Assembly (NCBI GenBank): GCA_050115015.1
Contig: JASFRI010000174.1
Span: 1-8,561, forward strand
Direction: 5' to 3'
DNA from: JASFRI01 sp050115015
GTDB taxonomy: Bacteria > Acidobacteriota > Polarisedimenticolia > CBDVAL01
DNA: 8,561 bases
The notes under the pieces are model-generated. The model ran no database searches. It saw only the letters and a program-made list of their open reading frames with translations, and was not told where the DNA came from. Shown piece by piece: positions 1 to 6,517 of this stretch. Made by a program: the position numbers and the translations under genes. The first letter of the stretch is position 1. Every line of letters begins with the position of its first letter.

Positions 1-55
1 CCCGGGGTTGATCCCGGTATGGGTCCGCCTTCGGGGGACGGGCGGGCCGACCATC

Positions 56-64
56 GGAGGAGGT
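56..64 (+). promoter_or_regulatory. Shine-Dalgarno of the Asp-box protein gene
   Basis: The sequence GGAGGAGGT ends four bases before the ATG at 69. It is a near-ideal match to the anti-SD of 16S rRNA and fixes that start. Upstream (1-55) I see only GC-rich sequence with a weak 5-bp inverted repeat (CCGGG at 2-6, CCCGG at 13-17). No convincing promoter lies inside the window, so it is probably further upstream. Confidence 0.8.
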
Positions 65-68
65 CCAC

Positions 69-2414
69 ATGTCACAGCGCCGCGCCCCGGCGTATCTGCG
101 CATCTTCCTTGCCGTCTGCGGGCTTCTCGCGCCCCCGGCCTTCACCGCGGAAGAGGTCCCCCCGGAGCGGCCCGACGATCCCTACGTCCCGCTGGAGGGC
201 GCTGCCCCGAGCGAATCGGCCGTGGTGGTCCGCGGAAACCACGTCAGCGTGCAGGTGAACGTCGACGCTCTGGGGAACAACATCCTCGGGGACGCCGCCA
301 ACGAGCCGTCCATCGCCATGGACCCCACGGACCCCGGCAACCTCGTGATCGGCTGGCGCCAGTTCGACACGGTGGCCTCGAACTTCCGGCAGGCCGGCTG
401 GGCCTACAGCCACGACGGCGGCGCGACGTGGACCTTCCCGGGGGTGCTGCAGCCGGGACAGTTCCGCAGCGACCCGGTGCTCGCGGCGGACGGGGACGGC
501 ACCTTCCTCTACTACAGTCTCAGCTCGGCCACGTCCGCGGAGATGTTCCGTTCCACCGACGGGGGGCTGAGCTGGTCCGGTCCGTACGCGGGCCTGGGTG
601 GGGACAAGCAATGGTTCGCGGTGGACACGACGGGAGGAATCGGCGACGGCCATATCTACCCGATCTGGAACTCCCAGTTCACCTGCTGCGCCGCGGGCAC
701 CGACTACGGCCGTTCCGTGGACGGGGGCTTCACGTTCCAGGGTGCGTACGCGATGCCGCTCAAGTCCAAGTGGGGCACCGTCGACGTCGGCCCGGCCGGG
801 GAGGTCTACGTCGTCGGGGCCAATCTGAACACGTTCCAGTCCCCCCAGCACATCGTGCAGCGCTCGTCCAGCGCCGATAATCCCGGACAGCAGATGGTCT
901 TCGAGTACGGCAGCGGGATCGACCTGGGCGGGACCACCCAGGCCGGGGGCACTCCGAACCCCGGCGGCCTGCTGGGCCAGGTCTGGGTCGCCGTGGATCG
1001 ATCGTCCGCGGCGACCCGGGGGAACGCCTACGTGCTCGCCTCGGTGGACCCTCCGAGCACCGACCTCATGGACGTCCACTTCATCCGGAGCGAGGACGGC
1101 GGCTTCACCTGGAGCTCGCCGGTCCGCGTCAACGACGATCCCGCGGACAGCGGCGCCTGGCAGTGGTTCGGCACGATGTCCGTGGCCCCCGACGGCCGGA
1201 TCGACGTCGTCTGGAACGACACGCGGAGCGATCCTTCCGGGACGATCTCCGAGCTCTACTACGCCTGGTCCCGCGACGGCGGGAACACCTGGTCCTCCGG
1301 GATCCCCGTCTCCCCTCCCTTCGACTCCACGGTGGGATACCCGAACCAGAACAAGATCGGGGACTACTACCACATGGTCTCCGACCTGCAGGGAGGCGCG
1401 CTCGCCTACAGCGCGACCTTCAACGGCGAGCAGGACGTCTGGTTCCTCCGAGTGGGCGACTGCAACGACTCGGGACAGCACGACTCCCTCGACATCTCCG
1501 ACGGCACCAGCCTGGACTGCAACGGCAACGGTATCCCCGACGAGTGCGAGGCGATGGTGGAGGTCTGCGACGACGGCGTGGATAACGACTGCGACGGGGT
1601 CGCTGACTGCTTCGATCCGGATTGCTTCGGCGAGCCGGACTGCGCCTGTGATTTCGACGGGACCTGCGAGGCCGGCGAGACCTGCGGTACGTGCCCATCC
1701 GACTGCTTCGGCGGCAGCCAGGGTTGCGGTAACGGCGTGTGCGAGACGCGGATCGGGGAGAACTGCATCGTCTGCCCCGAGGACTGCGCCGGCCGATCCG
1801 ACGGAAACGGCCCCTTCTGCTGCGGGGAGCTGGGCGGTACGAACCCCGTGAGCTGCATGGACCCGCGCTGCAACGAGAACGGCTTCGTGTGCATCGCCCC
1901 GTACGATCCGCCCTGCTGCGGCGACGGCGCCTGTACCGTCGGCGAGACCCCTTGCCTGTGCGAGCTCGACTGCGGACCGATGACGTCGACGGAGAACTCC
2001 TGCGGCGACGGGATCGACAACGACTGCGACGGCGTCCTGGATTGCGCGGACGGAGACTGCGCGTCGGCGGCACCGCCCCCCCCGGTGGGCTCCCCTCTTC
2101 TGACCGTCCGGCGGGTGGACCTGGATTTCTTCCTGGACTGGCAGGCGGTGGCCGGGGCGGCCTACTACGACGTGGTCCACGGGGGCCTGGACGTCCTGCG
2201 GACCGCGGGCGGGGACTTCGCCGTGGCCACCCACGGCTGCGACGCCGCCGGGGTGGCCGGCCTCGGAGCCCGGGCGACGCCGTCCTTCGAAGACGCCTGG
2301 TTCCTGGTGCGGCCGGGGTTCTGCAGCGCGACGGGCTCGTATGACACGGGAGCCCCCGGCCAGGCCGCGTCCAGGGACGGGGGGATCGCGGCCTCCGGGA
2401 ACGACTGCCCCTGA
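69..2414 (+). CDS. Secreted Asp-box (BNR/sialidase-like) protein with Cys/Asp-rich tail
   Basis: Seen: 781 residues. A hydrophobic N-terminal signal (about 1-26, possible cleavage after FTA) directs export. Residues 70-460 look like a sialidase-type beta-propeller with five Asp-boxes (S-x-D-G-G-x-x-W/F) near 114, 162, 216, 341 and 401. A dockerin-like calcium segment follows at 464-493, ending in DCNGNGIPDECE. Two MopE-type motifs with a DNDCDG core sit at 500-519 and 644-664 and flank Cys-rich repeats of the CGNGVCE...GENC..CPEDC kind (526-635). The C-terminal module (678-781) ends in a WFLV...GSY...G signature. Known: Asp-boxes are structural and occur in sialidases, glycosidases and lectin-like propellers, so catalysis cannot be inferred. 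I see no FRIP motif and could not assign a full set of catalytic arginines. Inferred: a cell-surface or secreted protein stabilised by calcium and disulfides. It is convergent with the cytochrome gene. Substrate unknown. Confidence 0.85.
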   Translation: MSQRRAPAYLRIFLAVCGLLAPPAFTAEEVPPERPDDPYVPLEGAAPSESAVVVRGNHVSVQVNVDALGNNILGDAANEPSIAMDPTDPGNLVIGWRQFDTVASNFRQAGWAYSHDGGATWTFPGVLQPGQFRSDPVLAADGDGTFLYYSLSSATSAEMFRSTDGGLSWSGPYAGLGGDKQWFAVDTTGGIGDGHIYPIWNSQFTCCAAGTDYGRSVDGGFTFQGAYAMPLKSKWGTVDVGPAGEVYVVGANLNTFQSPQHIVQRSSSADNPGQQMVFEYGSGIDLGGTTQAGGTPNPGGLLGQVWVAVDRSSAATRGNAYVLASVDPPSTDLMDVHFIRSEDGGFTWSSPVRVNDDPADSGAWQWFGTMSVAPDGRIDVVWNDTRSDPSGTISELYYAWSRDGGNTWSSGIPVSPPFDSTVGYPNQNKIGDYYHMVSDLQGGALAYSATFNGEQDVWFLRVGDCNDSGQHDSLDISDGTSLDCNGNGIPDECEAMVEVCDDGVDNDCDGVADCFDPDCFGEPDCACDFDGTCEAGETCGTCPSDCFGGSQGCGNGVCETRIGENCIVCPEDCAGRSDGNGPFCCGELGGTNPVSCMDPRCNENGFVCIAPYDPPCCGDGACTVGETPCLCELDCGPMTSTENSCGDGIDNDCDGVLDCADGDCASAAPPPPVGSPLLTVRRVDLDFFLDWQAVAGAAYYDVVHGGLDVLRTAGGDFAVATHGCDAAGVAGLGARATPSFEDAWFLVRPGFCSATGSYDTGAPGQAASRDGGIAASGNDCP

Positions 2415-2452
2415 CAGACCGGCGCGCGAGGATCGCGTCGGGTCGGGACCAC

Positions 2453-2500
2453 CCGGGGGATGGCGATCCGGGCCGCACCGTGAGGTCCCCTGTCCCCCGG
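2453..2500. terminator. Possible hairpin terminator between convergent genes
   Basis: Only 157 bases separate the two convergent stops (2414 and 2572). An 8-bp perfect inverted repeat, CCGGGGGA at 2453-2460 and TCCCCCGG at 2493-2500, encloses a 32-base GC-rich loop. An alternative stem, GGGACC at 2445-2450 with GGTCCC at 2484-2489, competes with it. No T-tract follows on either strand, so intrinsic termination is only a possibility, and some such pairing is expected by chance at this GC content. Confidence 0.3.
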
Positions 2501-2571
2501 ATTACAGCGTCTGCAGGCCGAGAGGACGCCGGTCCGCGGCGCCCTCCCGTCCAGCAACCCATCGACCTCCG

Positions 2572-3642
2572 TCAATCGCAGCGGTTCGCGAGGTCCTGCG
2601 CAAGCCCGCACGCGGCGTTCACCGCCCTCTCCACCCCGGAGCTGGAGAGTCCGTACGAGCCCTCGACGGTCGCCGCATCGTTGGCCACCACCAGGAAGAA
2701 GAACGACTGCGCAGGATAGGACCATCCGGCGAGCGTCCCCGTGGCCCCGATGCTGCAGAGCTCCCCCACGTAGTCGTACGTCGGCGCGCTTTGGAAGCTC
2801 AGGTTGCCCCAGGCCAGGGAATGGTCCGTGGCCGAGCAGGGGACTCCATAGGAGATGTCCATCGTCCCCGTCACACCGTCGTACGCGGTGACCTGGAGCG
2901 GCGCGATGGCGAGGCCGGCCGCCTCCCCGGGCGCGACGGGGCTGGCGGTGCAGTCCGGGTCGGCGAGCTCGTAGAGTCGATCGCCGTCATTGTCCGTACC
3001 CCGCCCATCCGCGCCGCCGGTCACCGTATCCCCGTATTGATCCTCCAGGGGGGAGGCTCCGTCGCAGGGATCGACGGGGAGGTTGGGATACGCCGCACCG
3101 GCCTCGGCGTAGTAGGTCGGCAGCGACGCCTCCCCCGCAGGCGTGAAGGCGGCCGGATCCGCATCGGCATGACAGTCGGCGCACACCTTGAGGTTCATCG
3201 TCGGGTGGTCGTCATCGGCGTTCCAGTGATGCTGCCGGAGGCCGGCTCCGGCCCCGAGGGTCACCGTCGGCGAGCCGGGGAGGGTGCTGTCGGCGTCGCG
3301 GCCGTGGCAGCCCGTGCAGGCGATCGGAGAGAGCCCGGGGGCGCCGACGGAGCTGTCGAGCAGGACCGGGAACCGAGGGCCGGAGCCGTGGCAGGTGTCG
3401 CACTCACTCTCGACGAAGTTCTGGTGCGAGACGTGGAGCCCGTCGAACCAGTAGCCTCCGTCCAGCCCCTTCTCCGTGTAGAAGGAGGCCCGGAAATCCC
3501 CGTGGCACGCGCGGCAGTTCGTCGCGTCCCCGTTCTGCGAGTACTGCTCGTAGCCCCAGGCCGGGGCCATGAACAGCAGTGACAGTGTGATCACCGCGGT
3601 CGTACCCGCAGCGCGCCCTCCCCTCCCGGACATCCAGCTCAT
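2572..3642 (-). CDS. Exported tetraheme c-type cytochrome with calcium-loop and beta-sandwich tail
   Basis: Seen: 356 residues. A signal segment (1-30, hydrophobic core ending APAWG) is followed by four CxxCH haem c sites: CRACH (43-47), CDTCH (81-85), CTGCH (109-113) and CADCH (154-158). His residues that could be distal ligands include H70, H73, H138, H139 and H146. Residues 214-231 (GTDNDGDRLYELADPDC) resemble a MopE-type calcium loop. Residues about 243-356 look like a beta-rich module with CSATDH and FFLVVANDA...GSYG..SSG..R signatures. Known: CxxCH proteins are haem-loaded in the periplasm and carry electrons. Inferred: a periplasmic or surface electron carrier, partners unknown. The start is supported by GGGAGGA five bases upstream; the Met at residue 4 is less well placed. 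It is convergent with the Asp-box gene and shares two module types with it. No reductase motif is visible. Confidence 0.88.
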   Translation of the reverse strand: MSWMSGRGGRAAGTTAVITLSLLFMAPAWGYEQYSQNGDATNCRACHGDFRASFYTEKGLDGGYWFDGLHVSHQNFVESECDTCHGSGPRFPVLLDSSVGAPGLSPIACTGCHGRDADSTLPGSPTVTLGAGAGLRQHHWNADDDHPTMNLKVCADCHADADPAAFTPAGEASLPTYYAEAGAAYPNLPVDPCDGASPLEDQYGDTVTGGADGRGTDNDGDRLYELADPDCTASPVAPGEAAGLAIAPLQVTAYDGVTGTMDISYGVPCSATDHSLAWGNLSFQSAPTYDYVGELCSIGATGTLAGWSYPAQSFFFLVVANDAATVEGSYGLSSSGVERAVNAACGLAQDLANRCD

Positions 3643-3646
3643 CAGT

Positions 3647-3655
3647 TCCTCCCTT
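3647..3655 (-). promoter_or_regulatory. Shine-Dalgarno of the tetraheme cytochrome gene
   Basis: On the minus strand this reads AAGGGAGGA, with GGAGG five bases from the ATG at 3642. It selects residue 1 over the in-frame ATG three codons later. A small 5-bp hairpin just upstream in the leader (GGCGG at 3663-3667, CCGCC at 3673-3677, loop TGATT) could modulate access to it, though this is speculative. Confidence 0.75.
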
Positions 3656-3827
3656 CAGCCCAGGCGGTGATTCCGCCCGGGAATCGAGTGCGTTGCCTTC
3701 CGGAACGACGACGGGCATGAGACCGTCTCCTGTGGCCCCTCCGAAGCTCCCCCGCACGGGATGCGGGAACGGGACGCCGGCGGGACTTCCGTCGGGAGCG
3801 CCGAGGGGGTGCACTCACGCCCGATGC

Positions 3828-3869
3828 GATGGCACGATCCCATTCGGATATCGCAACCGTCGTGCCATC
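3828..3869. repeat. 10-bp perfect inverted repeat with overlapping alternative pairing
   Basis: GATGGCACGA (3828-3837) is the exact reverse complement of TCGTGCCATC (3860-3869), with a 22-base spacer. A second pair, TGCGAT (3825-3830) and ATCGCA (3850-3855), shares bases 3828-3830 with the first, so the two stems are mutually exclusive in RNA. In DNA the arms could be an operator whose centres lie 32 bp apart, about three helical turns. In RNA the element would lie in the leader of whichever divergent gene is transcribed across it. No regulator gene is nearby. The function is unproven. Confidence 0.5.
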
Positions 3870-4023
3870 ACGGGGTCCCCCCGGATCCCCACGGAACCCG
3901 GGAGTCCGCCCGCAAGAGGTCTTCATCCCAGAGCTGTAATGTCGGGAATTGATGGACAAGGATGGACCGCATCTCGCCACAGCGATCCCGCTTGCTCATG
4001 CGTTCCACAGGGACATAGCATGC

Positions 4024-5427
4024 ATGCTCACCCGTTGCCTGCCGCGACGGCCGGGAAAGCGAGGCACTTTGAGACCTTCCAGCACACGACCCGACGAGCA
4101 CGCGTTCCTGCGAGCACCGCACCGGACGCTCGTCTTCCTCTCCTTTCCCGTCCTGCTGTCGCTGATCGCGGAGCCGCTCACGGGGCTGGCCGACACCGCA
4201 TTCGTGGCGCGGCTGGGCTCCTCGCAGCTCGCCGCCCTCGGTGTCGGCACCATCGTGCTGTCCAGCGTCTTCTGGATCTTCAACTTCCTGGGGATCGGGG
4301 CCCAGACCGAGGTAGCCCGGGCCCACGGGGCCGGCGAGCTCGACCGCGCACGGGAGATCAGCGGCCTGGCCCTGGTCCTCGGCTTCGCCTTCGGCGTGCT
4401 CCTGATCCTCCTCGGGGTGCCGCTGGCCGAGCGGATGGCGGGGGCCATGGGGGGCGAGGGGGCCGTACGGACCCAGGCGTCGGTCTATCTGCGGATCCGC
4501 CTCTTCGGGGGACCCGCGGTGGTCCTGATGACCGCCGGGTTCGGAGCCCTCCGGGGCCTCCAGGACATGCGCACCCCGCTGGCGATCGCGGTGGCGGTGA
4601 ATGCCCTGAACGTCGTCCTGGACGCGCTGCTCATCTTCGGTCTGGGCCCCATCCCCGCCCTGGGGATCGCCGGCGCCGCCTGGGCGACCGCGGTCAGCCA
4701 GTGGATCGGCGGGCTGTGGACGCTGGCAGCCATCGGACGGCGGATGGGGTTCCCGGCCCGGCTGCACCTGCACGACGCGCGGCTGCTGCTCGTCGTGGGC
4801 CGCGACCTCTTCCTGCGCACCGGGCTGCTCACGGTGTTCCTGCTGCTGACGACGCGGGCCGCCACCCGCATGGGGCCGCACGCCGGCGCGGCGCATCAGG
4901 CGGTGCGGCAGGTCTGGGTGTTCACGGCGCTGGTCCTGGACGCGTTCGCCGCCGCCGCCCAGAGCCTGATCGGCTACTTCCGGGGCGCGGGCCTGACCGA
5001 CGTCATGCGGCGGGTCGCTTTCGTGGCCTGCGCCTGGAGCGCGGGAACGGGGCTGGTCCTGTCCCTGGCGATGCTCGCCGCAGAACGGGCTGTGGCGGCG
5101 CTGCTGGTCCCTCCGGCGGCCGCCGGGCTGTTCGCGGCCGCCTGGCGGATCAGCGCCGCCGCGCAGCCCCTGAACGCCCTGTCCTTCGCCACCGACGGGA
5201 TTCACTGGGGCACCGGAGACTATCGCTTCCTGCGGAACGTGATGCTGCTGGCCTCCGGGGCGGGCGCCCTGGCGCTGCTGCTGCCGGGGGATCGGGGACT
5301 TCCCTGGATCTGGTGGGTGACGGGGGGATGGATCGCCATCCGGGCCTTGTTCGGCGTTGCCCGGATCTGGCCGGGGATCGGCGCTTCACCGTTCCGTCAG
5401 GAGAAAGGAACCCGCGCGTGCGTGTGA
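4024..5427 (+). CDS. MATE-family efflux transporter, DinF-like
   Basis: Seen: 467 residues from this ATG, hydrophobic with about 12 predicted membrane segments. DinF/NorM-type signatures include LSLIAEPLTGLADTAFVARLG near 45-65, FGALRGLQDMRTPL (173-186) followed by the N193/N196 pair, and GIAGAAWATAVS (214-225). The second half repeats the fold, with R265 in a RDLFLRTGLL segment (259-269). Known: MATE proteins are inner-membrane antiporters that use Na+ or H+ to expel cationic drugs or metabolites. The substrate here is unknown. Start: AGGGA lies ten bases before 4024. An in-frame TTG at 4069 behind GCGAGG gives a more typical short N-terminus, and TTG 3949 or ATG 3952 would add about 25 unconvincing residues. 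The last residues carry AGGAG-like sequence (5399-5408) but no convincing gene follows. It is divergent from the cytochrome gene. Confidence 0.88.
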   Translation: MLTRCLPRRPGKRGTLRPSSTRPDEHAFLRAPHRTLVFLSFPVLLSLIAEPLTGLADTAFVARLGSSQLAALGVGTIVLSSVFWIFNFLGIGAQTEVARAHGAGELDRAREISGLALVLGFAFGVLLILLGVPLAERMAGAMGGEGAVRTQASVYLRIRLFGGPAVVLMTAGFGALRGLQDMRTPLAIAVAVNALNVVLDALLIFGLGPIPALGIAGAAWATAVSQWIGGLWTLAAIGRRMGFPARLHLHDARLLLVVGRDLFLRTGLLTVFLLLTTRAATRMGPHAGAAHQAVRQVWVFTALVLDAFAAAAQSLIGYFRGAGLTDVMRRVAFVACAWSAGTGLVLSLAMLAAERAVAALLVPPAAAGLFAAAWRISAAAQPLNALSFATDGIHWGTGDYRFLRNVMLLASGAGALALLLPGDRGLPWIWWVTGGWIAIRALFGVARIWPGIGASPFRQEKGTRACV

Positions 5428-5672
5428 GCACGGTACGCATCGAGGGCGCCGATGCGCCGCGCCGGCAAGGCGCATGACACGAGGCGTGATCCGCCTGGCC
5501 CCTGTTCGGGGCAGCGCCACGCCGCAGGGGAGCGGAGCGACGCCAGCGTGGAGGCAGCAGCGGCCGGATGCGACGGAACCGGTGAATCTGGCCACCTGGG
5601 GGGAAATGGCAGATATGCCGTGATCGGCATCGTCGTGGGATTCTGGGTGCAGCGCTCCGGGCTCCGGGCCAC
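5428..5672 (+). other. Structured intergenic segment, candidate leader or small RNA
   Basis: Upstream of the DUF3108-like gene I find four successive hairpins and no convincing coding sequence. They are: a 7-bp stem at 5436-5456; a two-part stem at 5483-5523 (GGCGTG with CACGCC outside, GCCCC with GGGGC around a TGTTC loop inside); an 8-bp stem with one G-U at 5562-5593 enclosing a 16-base loop; and a 6-bp stem with a four-base loop at 5615-5630 (ATGCCG TGAT CGGCAT). No T-tract follows any of them. The promoter for the next gene lies after this segment, so the hairpins would not be in that transcript if the promoter call is right. They may be the 3' UTR of the MATE gene, an independent RNA, or GC-driven chance pairing. 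I could not match a known class. Confidence 0.3.
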
Positions 5673-5701
5673 CTGACGGAAGGCCACCCGGACACTATGA
5701 T
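5673..5701 (+). promoter_or_regulatory. Sigma-70-type promoter placed for a leaderless transcript
   Basis: The -35-like CTGACG (5673-5678, four of six) is followed after exactly 17 bases by TATGAT (5696-5701, five of six). A start site seven bases past the hexamer falls on 5708, the first base of the GTG start codon. There is no usable Shine-Dalgarno: GGAAGG at 5678-5683 is about 24 bases away. AT-rich hexamers are scarce in this sequence, which makes the match more telling. The start site has not been measured. Confidence 0.6.
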
Positions 5702-5707
5702 CTCCGT

Positions 5708-6490
5708 GTGAGCCCCTTTCTCCCCCGGCGGCCACGAGCCGCCCTCCTGGCCGGCCTCCTCGTCCTGTCGCCCCTCACCGGCGCCGGGCTGGCGGGCGAG
5801 GTGCGACCGGAGCTGTCCCGTGCCGTGAAGACGGAGGTCCCGGCAGCCCGGCGGTCCGCGCTGGAGCGCGGCGGCGAGGCGCTGCCCATGCACTGGAAGC
5901 TCTCGGGCTTTTTCGGTGCGCTGGCCTCGCTGTTCGTCCCCAGCCATGGCGACGCGGTCCTCACGTTCGTCCCGGCCGGCGAGGACCGCCTGGAGGTCGA
6001 GCTCCTGGTGACGGCGCCTCGCAGGGAGAGCGAGTACTTCCTCTACGGCGCCGAGATCGACCGGAGCACCGGCGCGACGGCGCAGGTCTGGAGCAGCTAC
6101 CGCTTCGGTGAGAAGAGCGTCGACCGGGAGCAGACGGTGGACGAGCCGGACATCATCGACTTCGCATCGGCGATCCACCGGCTGCGGATCGATCCGCCGG
6201 AGCACACGCGCCGCCTGCGGATCTGGAACGCGGGGCGGACCTATCCCGTGGACGTGGAGCCGCTGGGGCGGGACCGCCGCAAGATCTCCGGGGAGAAGAT
6301 GGATGTGGTGGGCTTCCTGGTGCGCGGCGTGAAGCTCAAGGGTGAGCGCTACTTCGACGACAAGTTCTCGGTGTACTTCCGGGACGACGATGGGCTCACA
6401 CCGGTGGAGATCCTCGGGTACCGGGGCTGGGTCCGGGTGCGTTTCGAGCTCGCCCCGGACCCGACGGGATCGGAGGACGGGGCGCGATGA
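5708..6490 (+). CDS. Exported DUF3108-like protein
   Basis: Seen: 260 residues from a GTG codon. An Arg-rich n-region and hydrophobic core (about 1-29, ending GLAG) look like a signal peptide. The mature part has beta-strand-like segments: DAVLTFVPAGEDRLEVELLV (82-101), FASAIHRLR (152-160), a strand pair around RIWNAGRTYPVDVEPLG (171-187), GVKLKGERYF (207-216), SVYFRDDDGLTPVEILGY (221-238) and a final G-x-V-R-V-R-F-E-L (240-248). Known: the DUF3108 pattern has a 'D..Sa...LR' segment, an 'f.dgk.y.v.v..lg.e' strand pair, a 'W.s.D...lPV' segment and a closing 'G.v...L'. The family is periplasmic or outer-membrane linked and poorly characterised. The match is from memory of this pattern. Inferred: a periplasmic protein, function unknown. 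The gene is monocistronic and converges with the beta-helix gene; its stop lies inside a terminator hairpin. Confidence 0.75.
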   Translation: MSPFLPRRPRAALLAGLLVLSPLTGAGLAGEVRPELSRAVKTEVPAARRSALERGGEALPMHWKLSGFFGALASLFVPSHGDAVLTFVPAGEDRLEVELLVTAPRRESEYFLYGAEIDRSTGATAQVWSSYRFGEKSVDREQTVDEPDIIDFASAIHRLRIDPPEHTRRLRIWNAGRTYPVDVEPLGRDRRKISGEKMDVVGFLVRGVKLKGERYFDDKFSVYFRDDDGLTPVEILGYRGWVRVRFELAPDPTGSEDGAR

Positions 6491-6505
6491 CCGGCATCGC
6501 GCCCC
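6479..6505. terminator. Bidirectional hairpin terminator overlapping a stop codon
   Basis: A perfect 11-bp stem, GGGGCGCGATG (6479-6489) with CATCGCGCCCC (6495-6505), closes on the five-base loop ACCGG. It spans the TGA of the DUF3108-like gene (6488-6490) and lies in the 27-base gap to the convergent beta-helix gene, so it could serve both. On the plus strand only a short T-containing run (TTCCGGTTCT) follows. No T-run follows on the minus strand. The stem strength and position make this the best terminator candidate in the window. Confidence 0.6.
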
Positions 6506-6517
6506 CCGGTTCCGGTT

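Larger units (their letters stand above)
3643..4023. other. Divergent intergenic spacer with inverted repeats, no gene
   Basis: This 381-base stretch separates the divergent cytochrome and MATE genes. I found no reading frame with protein-like composition or a good start, no tRNA, and no riboswitch class I could recognise. It holds the cytochrome SD, a 6-bp hairpin (CCCGCA at 3751-3756, TGCGGG at 3762-3767), and a 10-bp inverted repeat at 3828-3869 listed separately. It should contain promoters for both genes. The best hexamer pairs I could find (for example TTGCTC at 3992 with CATAGC at 4014) are too poor to call. Confidence 0.6.

Noticed and set aside
72..2234. Long open frame on the minus strand opposite the Asp-box gene
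   Set aside because: It is a GC-driven shadow frame. It has no signal or domain motif and is rich in Arg, Ala, Gly and Val, while the plus-strand frame has Asp-boxes, a signal peptide and a strong SD.
3643..3760. c-di-GMP riboswitch upstream of the cytochrome gene
   Set aside because: I checked because such switches precede cytochrome genes in some bacteria. The minus strand has GGCAACGCACTC-like text but lacks the ordered conserved core.
3693..5477. Long plus-strand frame and minus-strand frame across the MATE region
   Set aside because: Both have Arg/Pro/Gly-rich low-complexity translations typical of off-frames in GC-rich DNA. The MATE frame has membrane segments and family motifs.
5418..5477. 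19-codon GTG frame after AGGAGAAAGG at 5399-5408
   Set aside because: It overlaps the end of the MATE gene, is very short, and shows no recognisable peptide feature. The SD-like bases are coding for the MATE C-terminus.
5560..5610. Possible cobalamin riboswitch core (GGAACCGGTGAATCTGG)
   Set aside because: The short GGTG/AATCTGG likeness is not followed by the expected GCCACTG-type box or the rest of the conserved core, and the downstream gene is not a B12 gene.
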